Part shown: positions 1 to 7,027 of the stretch, in pieces
Layout of the letters: each line of letters opens with the position of its first letter
How positions within the stretch are numbered: the first letter of the stretch is position 1
Assembly: GCA_900550785.1 (NCBI GenBank)
Contig: URTL01000006.1
Coordinates: 1 to 35,814 of the forward strand
Direction: 5' to 3'
From: an uncultured Collinsella sp.
GTDB lineage: Bacteria > Actinomycetota > Coriobacteriia > Coriobacteriales > Coriobacteriaceae
DNA: 35,814 bases
Notes under the pieces: model-generated
Told to the model about the DNA's origin: nothing
What the model saw: only the letters and a program-made list of their open reading frames with translations
The model's database searches: none
Program-made: the position numbers and the translations under genes

Positions 1-1506
1 GGCGATGAGCTCGCCGAGCGCGAACGGGGTCAGCGTGTCGCCGAAGATCGAGGTCGTCGGACGGTTGCCCTCAAAGCAGCGGGCCGGGACGATCTGCTCG
101 GGCGTGCCCTCGGCACGAACCTCATCGGCTGTCTTGCCAAAGGCGAGTGCCTTGGTCTGGGCCAGGAAGTTGCCCAGGAACAGCTCATGCACGTCCTGAC
201 CGCTATCGGTCGCAGGGTTGGCAGTATTGGCGAAAGCGATGAAGTCGGCCGGAACCACCACGGTACCCTGGTGCAGCAGCTGATAGAAGGCATGCTGGCC
301 GTTGGTGCCGGGCTCGCCCCAGAAGATCTCACCGGTATCGGAGGTCACAGCGCTGCCGTCCCAGCGGACGTGCTTGCCGTTGGACTCCATGGTGAGCTGC
401 TGAAGGTAGGCCGGGAAGCGGTGCAGATACTGGCAGTACGGAAGCACGGCGTGGCTCTTGGAGCCGAAGAAGTTGACGTACCAGACGTTGAGCAGGCCCA
501 TCAGCGCGACGGCGTTGTTCTCGAGCGGCGTGTTGCAGAAGTACTCGTCGATGGCATGGAAGCCCTCGAGGAACTGCTGGAAGCGCTCGGGGCCGAGCAC
601 GACGATCAGCGACAGACCCACGGCGGAGTCGACGGAGTAGCGGCCGCCGACCCAGTTCCAGAAACCAAAGGCGTTAGCGGGGTCGATACCGAAGGCCTCG
701 ACCTTCTCGAGTGCGGTGGAAACGGCGACGAAGTGCTTTGCCACGGCCTCGGCGTTCTGTTCATCGGAACCGTCGATGGCACCCTGAGCCTTGAGCTGCT
801 CGAGCATCCAGGTCTTGACTTCGCGGGCGTTGGTGAGGGTCTCGAGCGTGGTGAAGGTCTTGGAGACGATGATCACGAGCGTGGTCTCGGGATCCAAACC
901 CTTGAGCTTCTCGGCCTGGTCGTTGGGGTCGATGTTGGAGATGTAGCGGCAGTCGATACCGGCGTCGGCGTAGGGACGCAGGGCCTCGTAGGCCATGACC
1001 GGGCCCAGATCGGAGCCACCGATGCCGACGGACACCAGGTGCTCGATCTTCTTGCCGGTAACGCCCTTCCACTCACCGGAGCGCACGCGCTCGGCGAAGG
1101 CGTACATGCGGTCGAGGACCTCGTGCACGTCAGCGACGACGTCCTGGCCGTCGACGATGAGCTGGCCCTTCTCGGTTGCCGGGCGGCGAAGCGCGGTGTG
1201 CAGAACGGCGCGGTCCTCGGTGGTGTTGATGTGCTCGCCGGAGAACATGGCGTCGCGGCGTTCCTCGAGCTTCACCTCGCGGGCAAGATCGCACAGCAGC
1301 TTGACGGTCTCATCGGTCACCAGGTTCTTGGACAGGTCGAAGTGCAGGTCACCGGCGTCAAAGCTCAGCTTGTTCACGCGCTCGGCATCGGCGGCGAACC
1401 AGGCCTTGAGGTCGATACCTTCGGCCTCAAGCTTCTCCTGATGAGCCTCGAGCGCCTTCCAAGCGGCAGTCGACGTAGCGTCGATAGGTGCGGCAACAGT
1501 TGCCAT
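1..1506 (-). CDS. pgi: Glucose-6-phosphate isomerase, 3' end cut off by the window edge
   Basis: Interconverts glucose 6-phosphate and fructose 6-phosphate in the cytoplasm (glycolysis/gluconeogenesis). The reading frame is open from the ATG at 1506 to base 1 (502 codons), so it is partial at its C-terminus; family members are about 540-560 residues, so roughly 50 are missing. Clear family signatures are present in the translation: GFWNWVGGRYSVDSAVGLS in the sugar-isomerase domain and GEPGTNGQHAFYQLLHQGT near the active-site glutamate. The start is fixed by a strong ribosome site (GAGGAGGAC) 5 bases upstream. The gene stands alone on the minus strand; its upstream neighbour ends at 1706. The 461-codon frame on the opposite strand is a shadow of this gene. 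Confidence 0.95.
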   Translation of the reverse strand, partial: MATVAAPIDATSTAAWKALEAHQEKLEAEGIDLKAWFAADAERVNKLSFDAGDLHFDLSKNLVTDETVKLLCDLAREVKLEERRDAMFSGEHINTTEDRAVLHTALRRPATEKGQLIVDGQDVVADVHEVLDRMYAFAERVRSGEWKGVTGKKIEHLVSVGIGGSDLGPVMAYEALRPYADAGIDCRYISNIDPNDQAEKLKGLDPETTLVIIVSKTFTTLETLTNAREVKTWMLEQLKAQGAIDGSDEQNAEAVAKHFVAVSTALEKVEAFGIDPANAFGFWNWVGGRYSVDSAVGLSLIVVLGPERFQQFLEGFHAIDEYFCNTPLENNAVALMGLLNVWYVNFFGSKSHAVLPYCQYLHRFPAYLQQLTMESNGKHVRWDGSAVTSDTGEIFWGEPGTNGQHAFYQLLHQGTVVVPADFIAFANTANPATDSGQDVHELFLGNFLAQTKALAFGKTADEVRAEGTPEQIVPARCFEGNRPTTSIFGDTLTPFALGELIA

Positions 1507-1630
1507 AAAGTCCTCCTCAGCATACGGGCGCACGCCTCCATGCGCCCGGACATTCAGATGCCACTATTCTAGCGCAGGTCAAGACTACAATCAGCGAGCG
1601 TTGCCAATCGGCCCCCAAACGGCGACCGAC

Positions 1631-1659
1631 CAAAAAGGGACAGGTTTATTTTGGCAGGT
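1631..1659 (+). repeat. 29-nt repeat, copy 1
   Basis: The sequence beginning caaaaagggacaggttt at 1631-1659 recurs in inverted orientation at 2358-2386 with three mismatches in 29 positions. The two copies bracket the single gene at 1706-2281. Copy 1 is also one arm of the terminator-like hairpin; copy 2 has no obvious pairing partner next to it. Confidence 0.6.
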
Positions 1660-1695
1660 TAAACGCTTTACCAACCAAAAATAACCCATCCCTTT
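1632..1695 (-). terminator. Long imperfect hairpin followed by T5 (minus strand)
   Basis: Read on the minus strand, the arm at 1695-1675 pairs with the arm at 1654-1632 (AAAGGGA with TCCCTTT, GGTT with AACC, TATTTTTGG with CCAAAATA, small bulges) and is followed by TTTTTGG. It starts about 10 bases after the stop of the 1706-2281 gene, so it probably ends that transcript. Its left arm is copy 1 of a 29-nt sequence found again, inverted, at 2358-2386. Confidence 0.5.
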
Positions 1696-1705
1696 ATGGC
1701 AGATA

Positions 1706-2281
1706 TTAGGCCGCGGCGCACACACTGCCGAGCAGCTCGCGCAGAGGAGACCCGATGCCCTCCAGCAGTTCGGGCGCAATGATGGCAAAAACGGGCACCT
1801 CGCCGGCTCCCACGACAGCAGGTACCTTGCCCTCCGAGACAATGCATCCATAAGGGACAAAACCGTCTTCGCCGGCGTCGAGCGCCGCCATGCGCCGCGC
1901 GAGCTCGCGCGCAAAGCCAGCAGTATCGGCATCGCCAATCGCCAGGACAAAGTCCACGCCTTCGTCGGTCGCCAGGACCACGGCTTCGTCGATCAGCTCG
2001 TCTCCCCCGTCGCCCTCAAACGAGCCGCAGCGGAAAAGCACACGCTCGAGTAGGGCTCGATCAAGCGAGCCAAGTGCCGCCGAGACAAGCTCATCGCGCG
2101 TATGCTTGTCACCGTCCAACACGACCAGCGCCTTGGTGCCACCGTAGTGAGCGACCAATCGTCCGCACCAGCGAGCCACGTCTCCATCCGCAACAAGGCG
2201 CGTCGGCATACCAAACCCATAGTTGACCATCGTTTCCACAACCCTTCCGTGCGTATAGGCGGTATCAATCGTTAGGCTCAT
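1706..2281 (-). CDS. Iron-alcohol-dehydrogenase-like protein, nucleotide-binding half only
   Basis: 191 residues from the ATG at 2281. The segment MVNYGFGMPTRLV followed by alternating strands and helices resembles the N-terminal Rossmann-like domain of iron-containing alcohol dehydrogenases (typical N-terminus F-x-x-PT-x-I). FVLAIGDADTAGFA sits where the family has the nucleotide-binding GGGS-x-x-D motif, and PAVVGAGEVPVFAII where it has the P-T-x-x-GTGSE stretch, but both motifs are degraded. The all-helical metal-binding C-terminal domain (about 190 residues, with the histidine ligands) is absent, so dehydrogenase activity is unlikely. An alternative start at the internal ATG (2230) would match the family N-terminus better and has AAGGG about 11 bases upstream; the 2281 start has a poor ribosome site. 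It could be a decayed gene or a repurposed nucleotide-binding protein. Confidence 0.6.
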   Translation of the reverse strand: MSLTIDTAYTHGRVVETMVNYGFGMPTRLVADGDVARWCGRLVAHYGGTKALVVLDGDKHTRDELVSAALGSLDRALLERVLFRCGSFEGDGGDELIDEAVVLATDEGVDFVLAIGDADTAGFARELARRMAALDAGEDGFVPYGCIVSEGKVPAVVGAGEVPVFAIIAPELLEGIGSPLRELLGSVCAAA

Positions 2282-2357
2282 GCTACGAAGCGAGGTTTTC
2301 CGAGCTGTTTCGCACTCTTTAGAGCTGCGTTAAAACCCGATCCAACCGCACGACCAT

Positions 2358-2386
2358 ACCTACCAAAACAAACCAGTCCCTTTTTG
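2358..2386 (-). repeat. 29-nt repeat, copy 2 (inverted)
   Basis: Inverted copy of the 1631-1659 sequence, three mismatches, lying between the upstream end of the 1706-2281 gene and the LexA-type boxes of the polymerase gene. Confidence 0.6.
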
Positions 2387-2422
2387 ACAGGTTTTGACGA
2401 TGTCCGGATGAGCGGGTATTAT

Positions 2423-2454
2423 CGAACAGGTATTCGATAAGAACATGTGTTTGA
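2423..2454 (+). promoter_or_regulatory. Two LexA-like SOS boxes
   Basis: CGAACAGGTATTCG (2423-2436) and AGAACATGTGTTTGA (2440-2454) both resemble the Gram-positive LexA operator CGAAC-N4-GTTCG. They end about 12 bases before the start codon of the Y-family polymerase gene, the usual kind of SOS target. The boxes are seen in the sequence; LexA control is inferred. Confidence 0.65.
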
Positions 2455-2466
2455 TGGGAGGCTCGG

Positions 2467-3972
2467 ATGGCGCACGAGCAGCACACCTATATCTGCATCG
2501 ACCTCAAGACGTTTTATGCCAGCGTCGAGTGCGTCGACCGTGGGCTCGATCCGCTCACCACCAACCTGGTCGTTGCCGACGAATCGCGCGGACGCACGAC
2601 CATCTGCCTTGCCATCACGCAGGCCATGAAGGACCTCGGGATACACAATCGCTGCCGTCTGTTCGAAATTCCCGATGGCATCGACTACATCACGGCCGTA
2701 CCACGCATGCAGCATTACATGGAGGTGTCGGCGAAAATCTACGGTATCTATCTGGAATACGTCAGCCCCCAGGACGTGCACGTCTACTCCATCGATGAGT
2801 GCTTTATCGACGTGACGCCCTATCTGGACCTCTATCACACAGATGCGGAAGGGTTCGCCTGCACGCTGCGCGACGAGGTCCTCGCGCGCACCGGCATCAC
2901 GGCGACGGTCGGCATCGGCCCCAACCTATTCCAGGCCAAGGTAGCGCTCGACATTACCGCCAAGCACGTACCCAGCCGCATCGGCATACTCGACGACGAG
3001 ACCTTTCGCAAGGAGATCTGGCCCCATCGTCCCATCACCGATATCTGGGGCATCGGTCCCGGCGTGGCAGCCCGCCTCGAGAAATACGGCGTCTACGATC
3101 TGATGGGCGTCGCGGCGCTCGACGAAAACCTGCTTTACGACGAGCTCGGCGTCAATGCCGAATATCTCATCGACCATGCCTTCGGGCGCGAGCCGACAAC
3201 CATCGCCGATATCCAAGCCTATCGCCCGCAAGCAACTTCGACCACCACAGGACAGGTGCTCTCGAAGGGTTATGCCTACGAACAGGCCTATACCGTCTTG
3301 CGCGAGATGGTCGACAACGCCGTTTTAGACTTGGTCGATAAGCACGTGGTCTGCGACAGCATCTCGCTCTTTGTGGGCTACGCGAGCGAACGCGCCGACA
3401 TACGCCGCCTCGACGCCAGCGGTACAGCGCAGTATGTGGACGGATGCGGGCACCTGCGCTCGAGCACATCGAGTATCGAACCCACCGCAACCGCCGGCCC
3501 CGAGCTCGCGCCCCGTGCGCCCAAGCCCGTCCAGCGCGATGACGAACGGCGTCGCCTGGTGCGCGAAGCGCAGGCAATCGATGGCATCTTTGTGGGAGAG
3601 CATGGCGGCAAACCGCGCGGTGGCTATGCCGCACTCTTTGCGCACTCTAACGCCTCGCGAAAGCTGCCCGAGCGTACCAATTCGTTTAAGAAGATCATGG
3701 GCTATTTCGATGAGCTCTGGGCGCAGACTGTCGATCCCAAACGACCGGTCAAGCGCATCAACCTGGGATTTGGCAACCTCATGCCCGAGGAATTTGCCAC
3801 CATCGATCTGTTCAGCGATATCGAGGCCGATGAGCGCGAGCGCGACCTGGCGCGCGCCGTCCTGGCCGTGAAAGGCAAGTACGGCAAGAACGCGCTGGTT
3901 AAGGGGCTGAGCTTTACCGCCGGCGCCACCGCGCGCGAACGCAACGATCAGGTAGGAGGACATCGTGCCTAA
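2467..3972 (+). CDS. Y-family translesion DNA polymerase (UmuC/UvrX/DinB type)
   Basis: 501 residues. Error-prone polymerase that copies past damaged template bases. The palm motifs are intact: metal-binding D12 in ICIDLKTFYASVE, and the YSIDECF motif at 107-113 carrying D110 and E111. A helix-hairpin-helix-like stretch (ITDIWGIGPGVAARLEKYG) follows, then a little-finger region. The C-terminal third has a low-complexity insert (about 320-365) and ends in VKRINLGFGNLMPEE, typical of the UvrX/YqjW-like branch rather than classical DinB. The ATG at 2467 has GGGAGG 5 bases upstream. The stop codon overlaps the start of the next gene by 8 bases, so the two are translationally coupled. Two LexA-like boxes directly upstream point to SOS induction. 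Confidence 0.92.
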   Translation: MAHEQHTYICIDLKTFYASVECVDRGLDPLTTNLVVADESRGRTTICLAITQAMKDLGIHNRCRLFEIPDGIDYITAVPRMQHYMEVSAKIYGIYLEYVSPQDVHVYSIDECFIDVTPYLDLYHTDAEGFACTLRDEVLARTGITATVGIGPNLFQAKVALDITAKHVPSRIGILDDETFRKEIWPHRPITDIWGIGPGVAARLEKYGVYDLMGVAALDENLLYDELGVNAEYLIDHAFGREPTTIADIQAYRPQATSTTTGQVLSKGYAYEQAYTVLREMVDNAVLDLVDKHVVCDSISLFVGYASERADIRRLDASGTAQYVDGCGHLRSSTSSIEPTATAGPELAPRAPKPVQRDDERRRLVREAQAIDGIFVGEHGGKPRGGYAALFAHSNASRKLPERTNSFKKIMGYFDELWAQTVDPKRPVKRINLGFGNLMPEEFATIDLFSDIEADERERDLARAVLAVKGKYGKNALVKGLSFTAGATARERNDQVGGHRA

Positions 3973-4390
3973 GTCCCAACAACAGCCGATGCGGCCACCG
4001 ACACCTTTTGAACGCCTAGCGGACCCCGAGGGAAGACGTCGCTCCGCCGACCCCAAGCTCACCGCCAACGGCACCGTCCGTGCCGGCCGTGCCGCGCAGT
4101 TTATGCCCTTTGCCGCCCTCACGGGATACTACGAGCTCGTGCGTAAACAAGAGATCACCGCCGAGCCAAAATGCGAACTCACAGAAGAAAAAGCCCTCGA
4201 ACTTTCGAAAAAGCTCGAGGGCCTCAAGCGTGGCGACTTGGTTCGTGTCACCTATTACGATACATACGGCTATCGCAGCCGCACCGGCATCCTCGACGAG
4301 GCGCTCCCTGCTTTCAAACTCCTCAAGCTCAAAGATATCGCCATCGACTTCGACGACATCCAGGACATCGAGCTACGCGGACGAGCCTAG
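3965..4390 (+). CDS. YolD-like protein
   Basis: 141 residues from the GTG at 3965, with the ribosome site GTAGGAGG inside the end of the polymerase gene. The segment RAGRAAQFMPFAALTGYYELVRKQE and the C-terminal beta-rich part (GDLVRVTYYDTYGYRSRTG, then a charged tail) match the YolD-like family, small proteins usually encoded next to UvrX/YqjW-type Y-family polymerases in Gram-positive bacteria. The molecular role of YolD proteins is not established; a regulatory or accessory function for the polymerase is inferred from the conserved pairing. The 8-base overlap indicates one SOS-controlled operon of two genes. Confidence 0.85.
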   Translation: MPKSQQQPMRPPTPFERLADPEGRRRSADPKLTANGTVRAGRAAQFMPFAALTGYYELVRKQEITAEPKCELTEEKALELSKKLEGLKRGDLVRVTYYDTYGYRSRTGILDEALPAFKLLKLKDIAIDFDDIQDIELRGRA

Positions 4391-4416
4391 ACAAGGACGC
4401 GCATCCAAGGCAAGGC

Positions 4417-4800
4417 CTACAGCGTCATGACGTAGTAACCCGCATCTCTCACGGCAGCCTCAAGGACACCGCGATCGATCGGCCGCTTGGAGCGCACGCG
4501 CGCTGTGTGGTCCGCATACGTCACCGTTGCCCACACGCCATCCAGCGCATTGAGGGCATTGGCTACGTTCTGAGCGCAGCCGTCACAGCTCATGCCGCCG
4601 ATGAGCAGCTCATCGCTATAGGGGTAGTGGGACGGATCGGTATCCGCAACCACTACCTTCTTGGCCTTCTTACCGCTCGTGCCATCGCTGCAGCAGCTCT
4701 TTCCGTGTGTCGAAGCGACAATGCGACGCAGTCCAAAAAACATGCCGACGGCAATGACGGCCAACACGATGAGATTCGCAGGGTTGAGCAAGTCGCTCAT
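4417..4800 (-). CDS. Membrane-anchored heavy-metal-associated (HMA) domain protein
   Basis: 127 residues from the ATG at 4800 (ribosome site AAAGGGGAACGC). An N-terminal hydrophobic segment (about residues 8-26) is a likely membrane anchor. A short linker with a CC pair (36-37) and a lysine cluster leads to an HMA ferredoxin-like domain (about 63-127) with the copper-binding GMSCDGC motif (C72, C75). Such domains bind Cu(I) or other soft metals and pass them to partners such as P-type ATPases, but no ATPase gene lies in this window. Copper is favoured because the promoter carries a CsoR-like operator. It is convergent with the yolD-like gene. Confidence 0.85.
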   Translation of the reverse strand: MSDLLNPANLIVLAVIAVGMFFGLRRIVASTHGKSCCSDGTSGKKAKKVVVADTDPSHYPYSDELLIGGMSCDGCAQNVANALNALDGVWATVTYADHTARVRSKRPIDRGVLEAAVRDAGYYVMTL

Positions 4801-4829
4801 GCGTTCCCCTTTCAAGTAGCACTATCTAG

Positions 4830-4845
4830 ATACCCCATGGGGTGT
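4830..4845 (-). promoter_or_regulatory. CsoR-like operator
   Basis: ATACCCCATGGGGTGT is an almost perfect dyad of the G/C-tract type bound by CsoR/RcnR/FrmR-family repressors. It lies about 30 bases upstream of the start of the HMA-domain gene. Combined with the Cu(I)-type CxxC motif of the product, copper-responsive derepression is a reasonable inference. No csoR gene is in the window. Confidence 0.5.
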
Positions 4846-4907
4846 CCCCATCTTAACCCAAAATCGTGTCCGTTCGGTCAATTAGTTTCCCTCTTCAAAC
4901 TTTTTTG

Positions 4908-4954
4908 TTGACCATGGCTTACTTTCGTGTATAAGTTTTCCTAGGCTAACAACT
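4908..4954 (+). promoter_or_regulatory. Promoter of the DUF3793-flavodoxin operon with an overlapping dyad
   Basis: TTGACC (4908-4913), a 16-base spacer and TATAAG (4930-4935) form a good vegetative promoter. From 4934 to 4954 an imperfect dyad with outer AGTT...AACT and a core resembling a DtxR/IdeR half-site (GGCTAAC) overlaps the expected transcription start. Iron control of flavodoxin is common in other bacteria; here it is only a suggestion. Confidence 0.5.
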
Positions 4955-4974
4955 GAGGACCCGAAAGGAGCATC

Positions 4975-5679
4975 GTGACTCGAACCATTGACATCCCAAC
5001 ATACCAAACGGCTGTCGTGCGCAACTGCTCCCCTACGCTCGCAGGTATCAAGCCGGCTTCGCTCTTTACCTATCCCGGCGTCTACGCCAACCAAAACGGA
5101 AAACCCGGCGCCGCCCATATCGAAGAGCGACGCTCTCGCCTGCTCGCCGTCATAGCCCAATGCAACCGCGAGCTCCAGCCACTCGGAATCCATATGAGCG
5201 TTTTGGTCTGGCGCCCCTGCGGAGCGCTCATCTATGTGTATCGCCCTGCGGACCTCATGCGATACCTCTCCGACCCCCGTGCCACGACGGCGCTAGCCGC
5301 CGAAGGTTACGATGTCCACAACCTGCCCGCATCCCTGGTGCATCTCGCCGCGCGCATCACGCTGGCAAGCAGCAATGCCGCAGAAAGCGCCTATGACGGC
5401 AGCGTCTGCGCACTCGCGCGAAATAGGCACTGCGATACGGGGTGCATATGCGAGTTCCCCCACGAAATTGGCTATTTTTTGGGCTATCCCTACGAAGATG
5501 TCCATCAGTTTATCGTCCAGCACGGCGAAAACTATAAGGTCTTTGGCGCATGGAAGGTATACACAAACGTTGAGCAGGCGCTCACGACCTTCGATTCCTA
5601 TCGCGCATGCACGCAATACCTTACCTACATCTATCAACAGGGCTGCACCCTGGGACAACTTGTCCAGGCAACCCGATAG
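4975..5679 (+). CDS. DUF3793 family protein
   Basis: 234 residues from the GTG at 4975 (AAAGGAG 4 bases upstream). The stretch CEFPHEIGYFLGYPYEDVHQFI, followed by GENYKVFGAWKVYTNVEQA, is the hallmark of the DUF3793 family, cytoplasmic proteins of unknown function in anaerobic Firmicutes and Actinobacteria. No transmembrane segment or signal peptide is seen. Cysteines cluster at CALARNRHCDTGCIC, suggesting a possible metal or cofactor site; this is inference. It is followed after 46 bases by flavodoxin on the same strand, so a shared transcript and a link to electron transfer or iron limitation are plausible. Confidence 0.8.
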   Translation: MTRTIDIPTYQTAVVRNCSPTLAGIKPASLFTYPGVYANQNGKPGAAHIEERRSRLLAVIAQCNRELQPLGIHMSVLVWRPCGALIYVYRPADLMRYLSDPRATTALAAEGYDVHNLPASLVHLAARITLASSNAAESAYDGSVCALARNRHCDTGCICEFPHEIGYFLGYPYEDVHQFIVQHGENYKVFGAWKVYTNVEQALTTFDSYRACTQYLTYIYQQGCTLGQLVQATR

Positions 5680-5725
5680 AGCATACAAGACGCGGCCGCA
5701 CGCCGCACAACCGAAAGGAAAACAT

Positions 5726-6145
5726 ATGAGCAAGATCGCCGTCGTCTACTGGAGCGGTACAGGCAACACCGAGGCCATGGCAAACTTCGTTGCCGAGGGT
5801 GCAACCGGTGCCGGCGCCGAGGCAGAGGTCATCTCCTGCGCCGACTTCTCCGCAGACAAGGCCGCCAACTATGACGCCATTGCCTTCGGCTGCCCCGCCA
5901 TGGGTTCCGAGGAGCTTGAGTATGACGAGTTCCAGCCTATGTGGGACGAGGTCAAGGAGACCCTCGGCGATAAGAAGGTCGTCCTCTTTGGCTCTTATTC
6001 GTGGGCCGAGGGCGAGTGGATGGACAACTGGAAGGCCGATGCCGACGAGGCGGGCGTCAATGTCGTCGATTCCGTCATTTGCTACGATGCGCCCGACGAT
6101 GAGGGCGAGACTGCTTGCAAGGCCCTCGGAGCCGAGCTCGCGTAA
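5726..6145 (+). CDS. Short-chain flavodoxin
   Basis: 139 residues; start ATG at 5726 after GAAAGGAAAACAT. Low-potential FMN electron carrier that replaces ferredoxin, for example with pyruvate:ferredoxin oxidoreductase. The phosphate-binding loop SGTGNTEAMA (about 10-19) is intact. The acidic segment FGCPAMGSEELEYDEFQPMW and FGSYSWAEGEWMDNW carry the flavin-stacking aromatic positions, and the length fits short-chain flavodoxins. It is the second gene of a probable operon with the DUF3793 protein and is followed by a strong bidirectional terminator. Confidence 0.93.
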   Translation: MSKIAVVYWSGTGNTEAMANFVAEGATGAGAEAEVISCADFSADKAANYDAIAFGCPAMGSEELEYDEFQPMWDEVKETLGDKKVVLFGSYSWAEGEWMDNWKADADEAGVNVVDSVICYDAPDDEGETACKALGAELA

Positions 6146-6197
6146 CGAACCCAGGACCTCCAAAAGAGTCTGCATCAAAGCGCATCCTTATCCCTAC

Positions 6198-6239
6198 AAA
6201 AGAGCGGGGGCTGGATTCAAGTCCAGCCCCCGCTCTTTT
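6198..6239. terminator. Strong bidirectional terminator
   Basis: A perfect 18-bp stem (AAAAGAGCGGGGGCTGGA with its complement) with a 6-base loop and T-runs on both strands. It separates the convergent flavodoxin gene (plus) and ABC transporter operon (minus). Confidence 0.95.
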
Positions 6240-6262
6240 ATAACGGCAGTTACATCAACCGG

Positions 6263-7015
6263 CTACGAGATATTGCCCAAGAACGCCTTGGTGCGCTCGC
6301 TCTTAGGATGGTCGAAGACCTCGCTCGGCGTACCCTCTTCCACAATGACGCCGCCGTCCATAAAGACGACGCGGTCGGCGACGTCGCGGGCAAAGCCCAT
6401 CTCGTGCGTCACGACGATCATGGTCATGCCATCGCGTGCCAGGTCGCGCATGACACCCAGAACGTCGCGAACCAGCTCGGGATCGAGCGCCGACGTGGCC
6501 TCGTCAAAGAGCATAACATGAGGGTTCATCGACAGGGCGCGGGCGATGGCAACGCGCTGCTGCTGGCCGCCCGAGAGCTGGCTCGGCATAAAGTCGATAC
6601 GCTCGGCAAGACCGACCTTGGTCAGCTCCTCGACGGCAATCTTCTCGGCCTCTTCCTTGCTGCGCTTGAGCACCTTCTGCTGCGCGAGCATGACGTTCTT
6701 TTTGACTGAGAGGTGCGGGAACAAATTGAACTGCTGGAACACCATACCCAGATGCGTGCGCACCTTGTTAAGGTCAACGCCCTTGGCGCACACGTCCACA
6801 CCCTCGACGATAATCGAGCCGCTCGTGGGATGCTCCAGACGATTGATGCAGCGAAGCATCGTCGACTTGCCCGAGCCCGAGGGGCCCAAGACCACAACGA
6901 CCTCACCCTTGTGCACATCCAGATCGATATCGCGCAGGACCACGTTGTCGCCAAAGGACTTCTGGAGGTTCTTGATGCTGACGACGACCTCGTTCGAGTT
7001 ATTGGTTTCGCTCAT
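6263..7015 (-). CDS. Polar amino-acid ABC transporter, ATP-binding protein (GlnQ-like)
   Basis: 250 residues. Drives import of a polar amino acid at the inner face of the membrane. All nucleotide-binding motifs are present: Walker A GPSGSGKS (44-51), Q-loop (Q94/Q95), signature LSGGQ (148-152), Walker B MLFDE (168-172) and switch H204. The whole sequence is typical of the GlnQ/HisP subfamily. Last gene of a minus-strand operon: binding protein, permease, ATPase; only 12 bases separate it from the permease gene. The exact substrate cannot be read from the sequence. Confidence 0.95.
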   Translation of the reverse strand: MSETNNSNEVVVSIKNLQKSFGDNVVLRDIDLDVHKGEVVVVLGPSGSGKSTMLRCINRLEHPTSGSIIVEGVDVCAKGVDLNKVRTHLGMVFQQFNLFPHLSVKKNVMLAQQKVLKRSKEEAEKIAVEELTKVGLAERIDFMPSQLSGGQQQRVAIARALSMNPHVMLFDEATSALDPELVRDVLGVMRDLARDGMTMIVVTHEMGFARDVADRVVFMDGGVIVEEGTPSEVFDHPKSERTKAFLGNIS

Positions 7016-7027
7016 GATAGGACCTCC

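Noticed and set aside
187..1572. 461-codon open frame on the plus strand
   Set aside because: Exact antisense of pgi; the composition is a product of high-GC codon bias, and the minus-strand frame has clear glucose-6-phosphate isomerase motifs.
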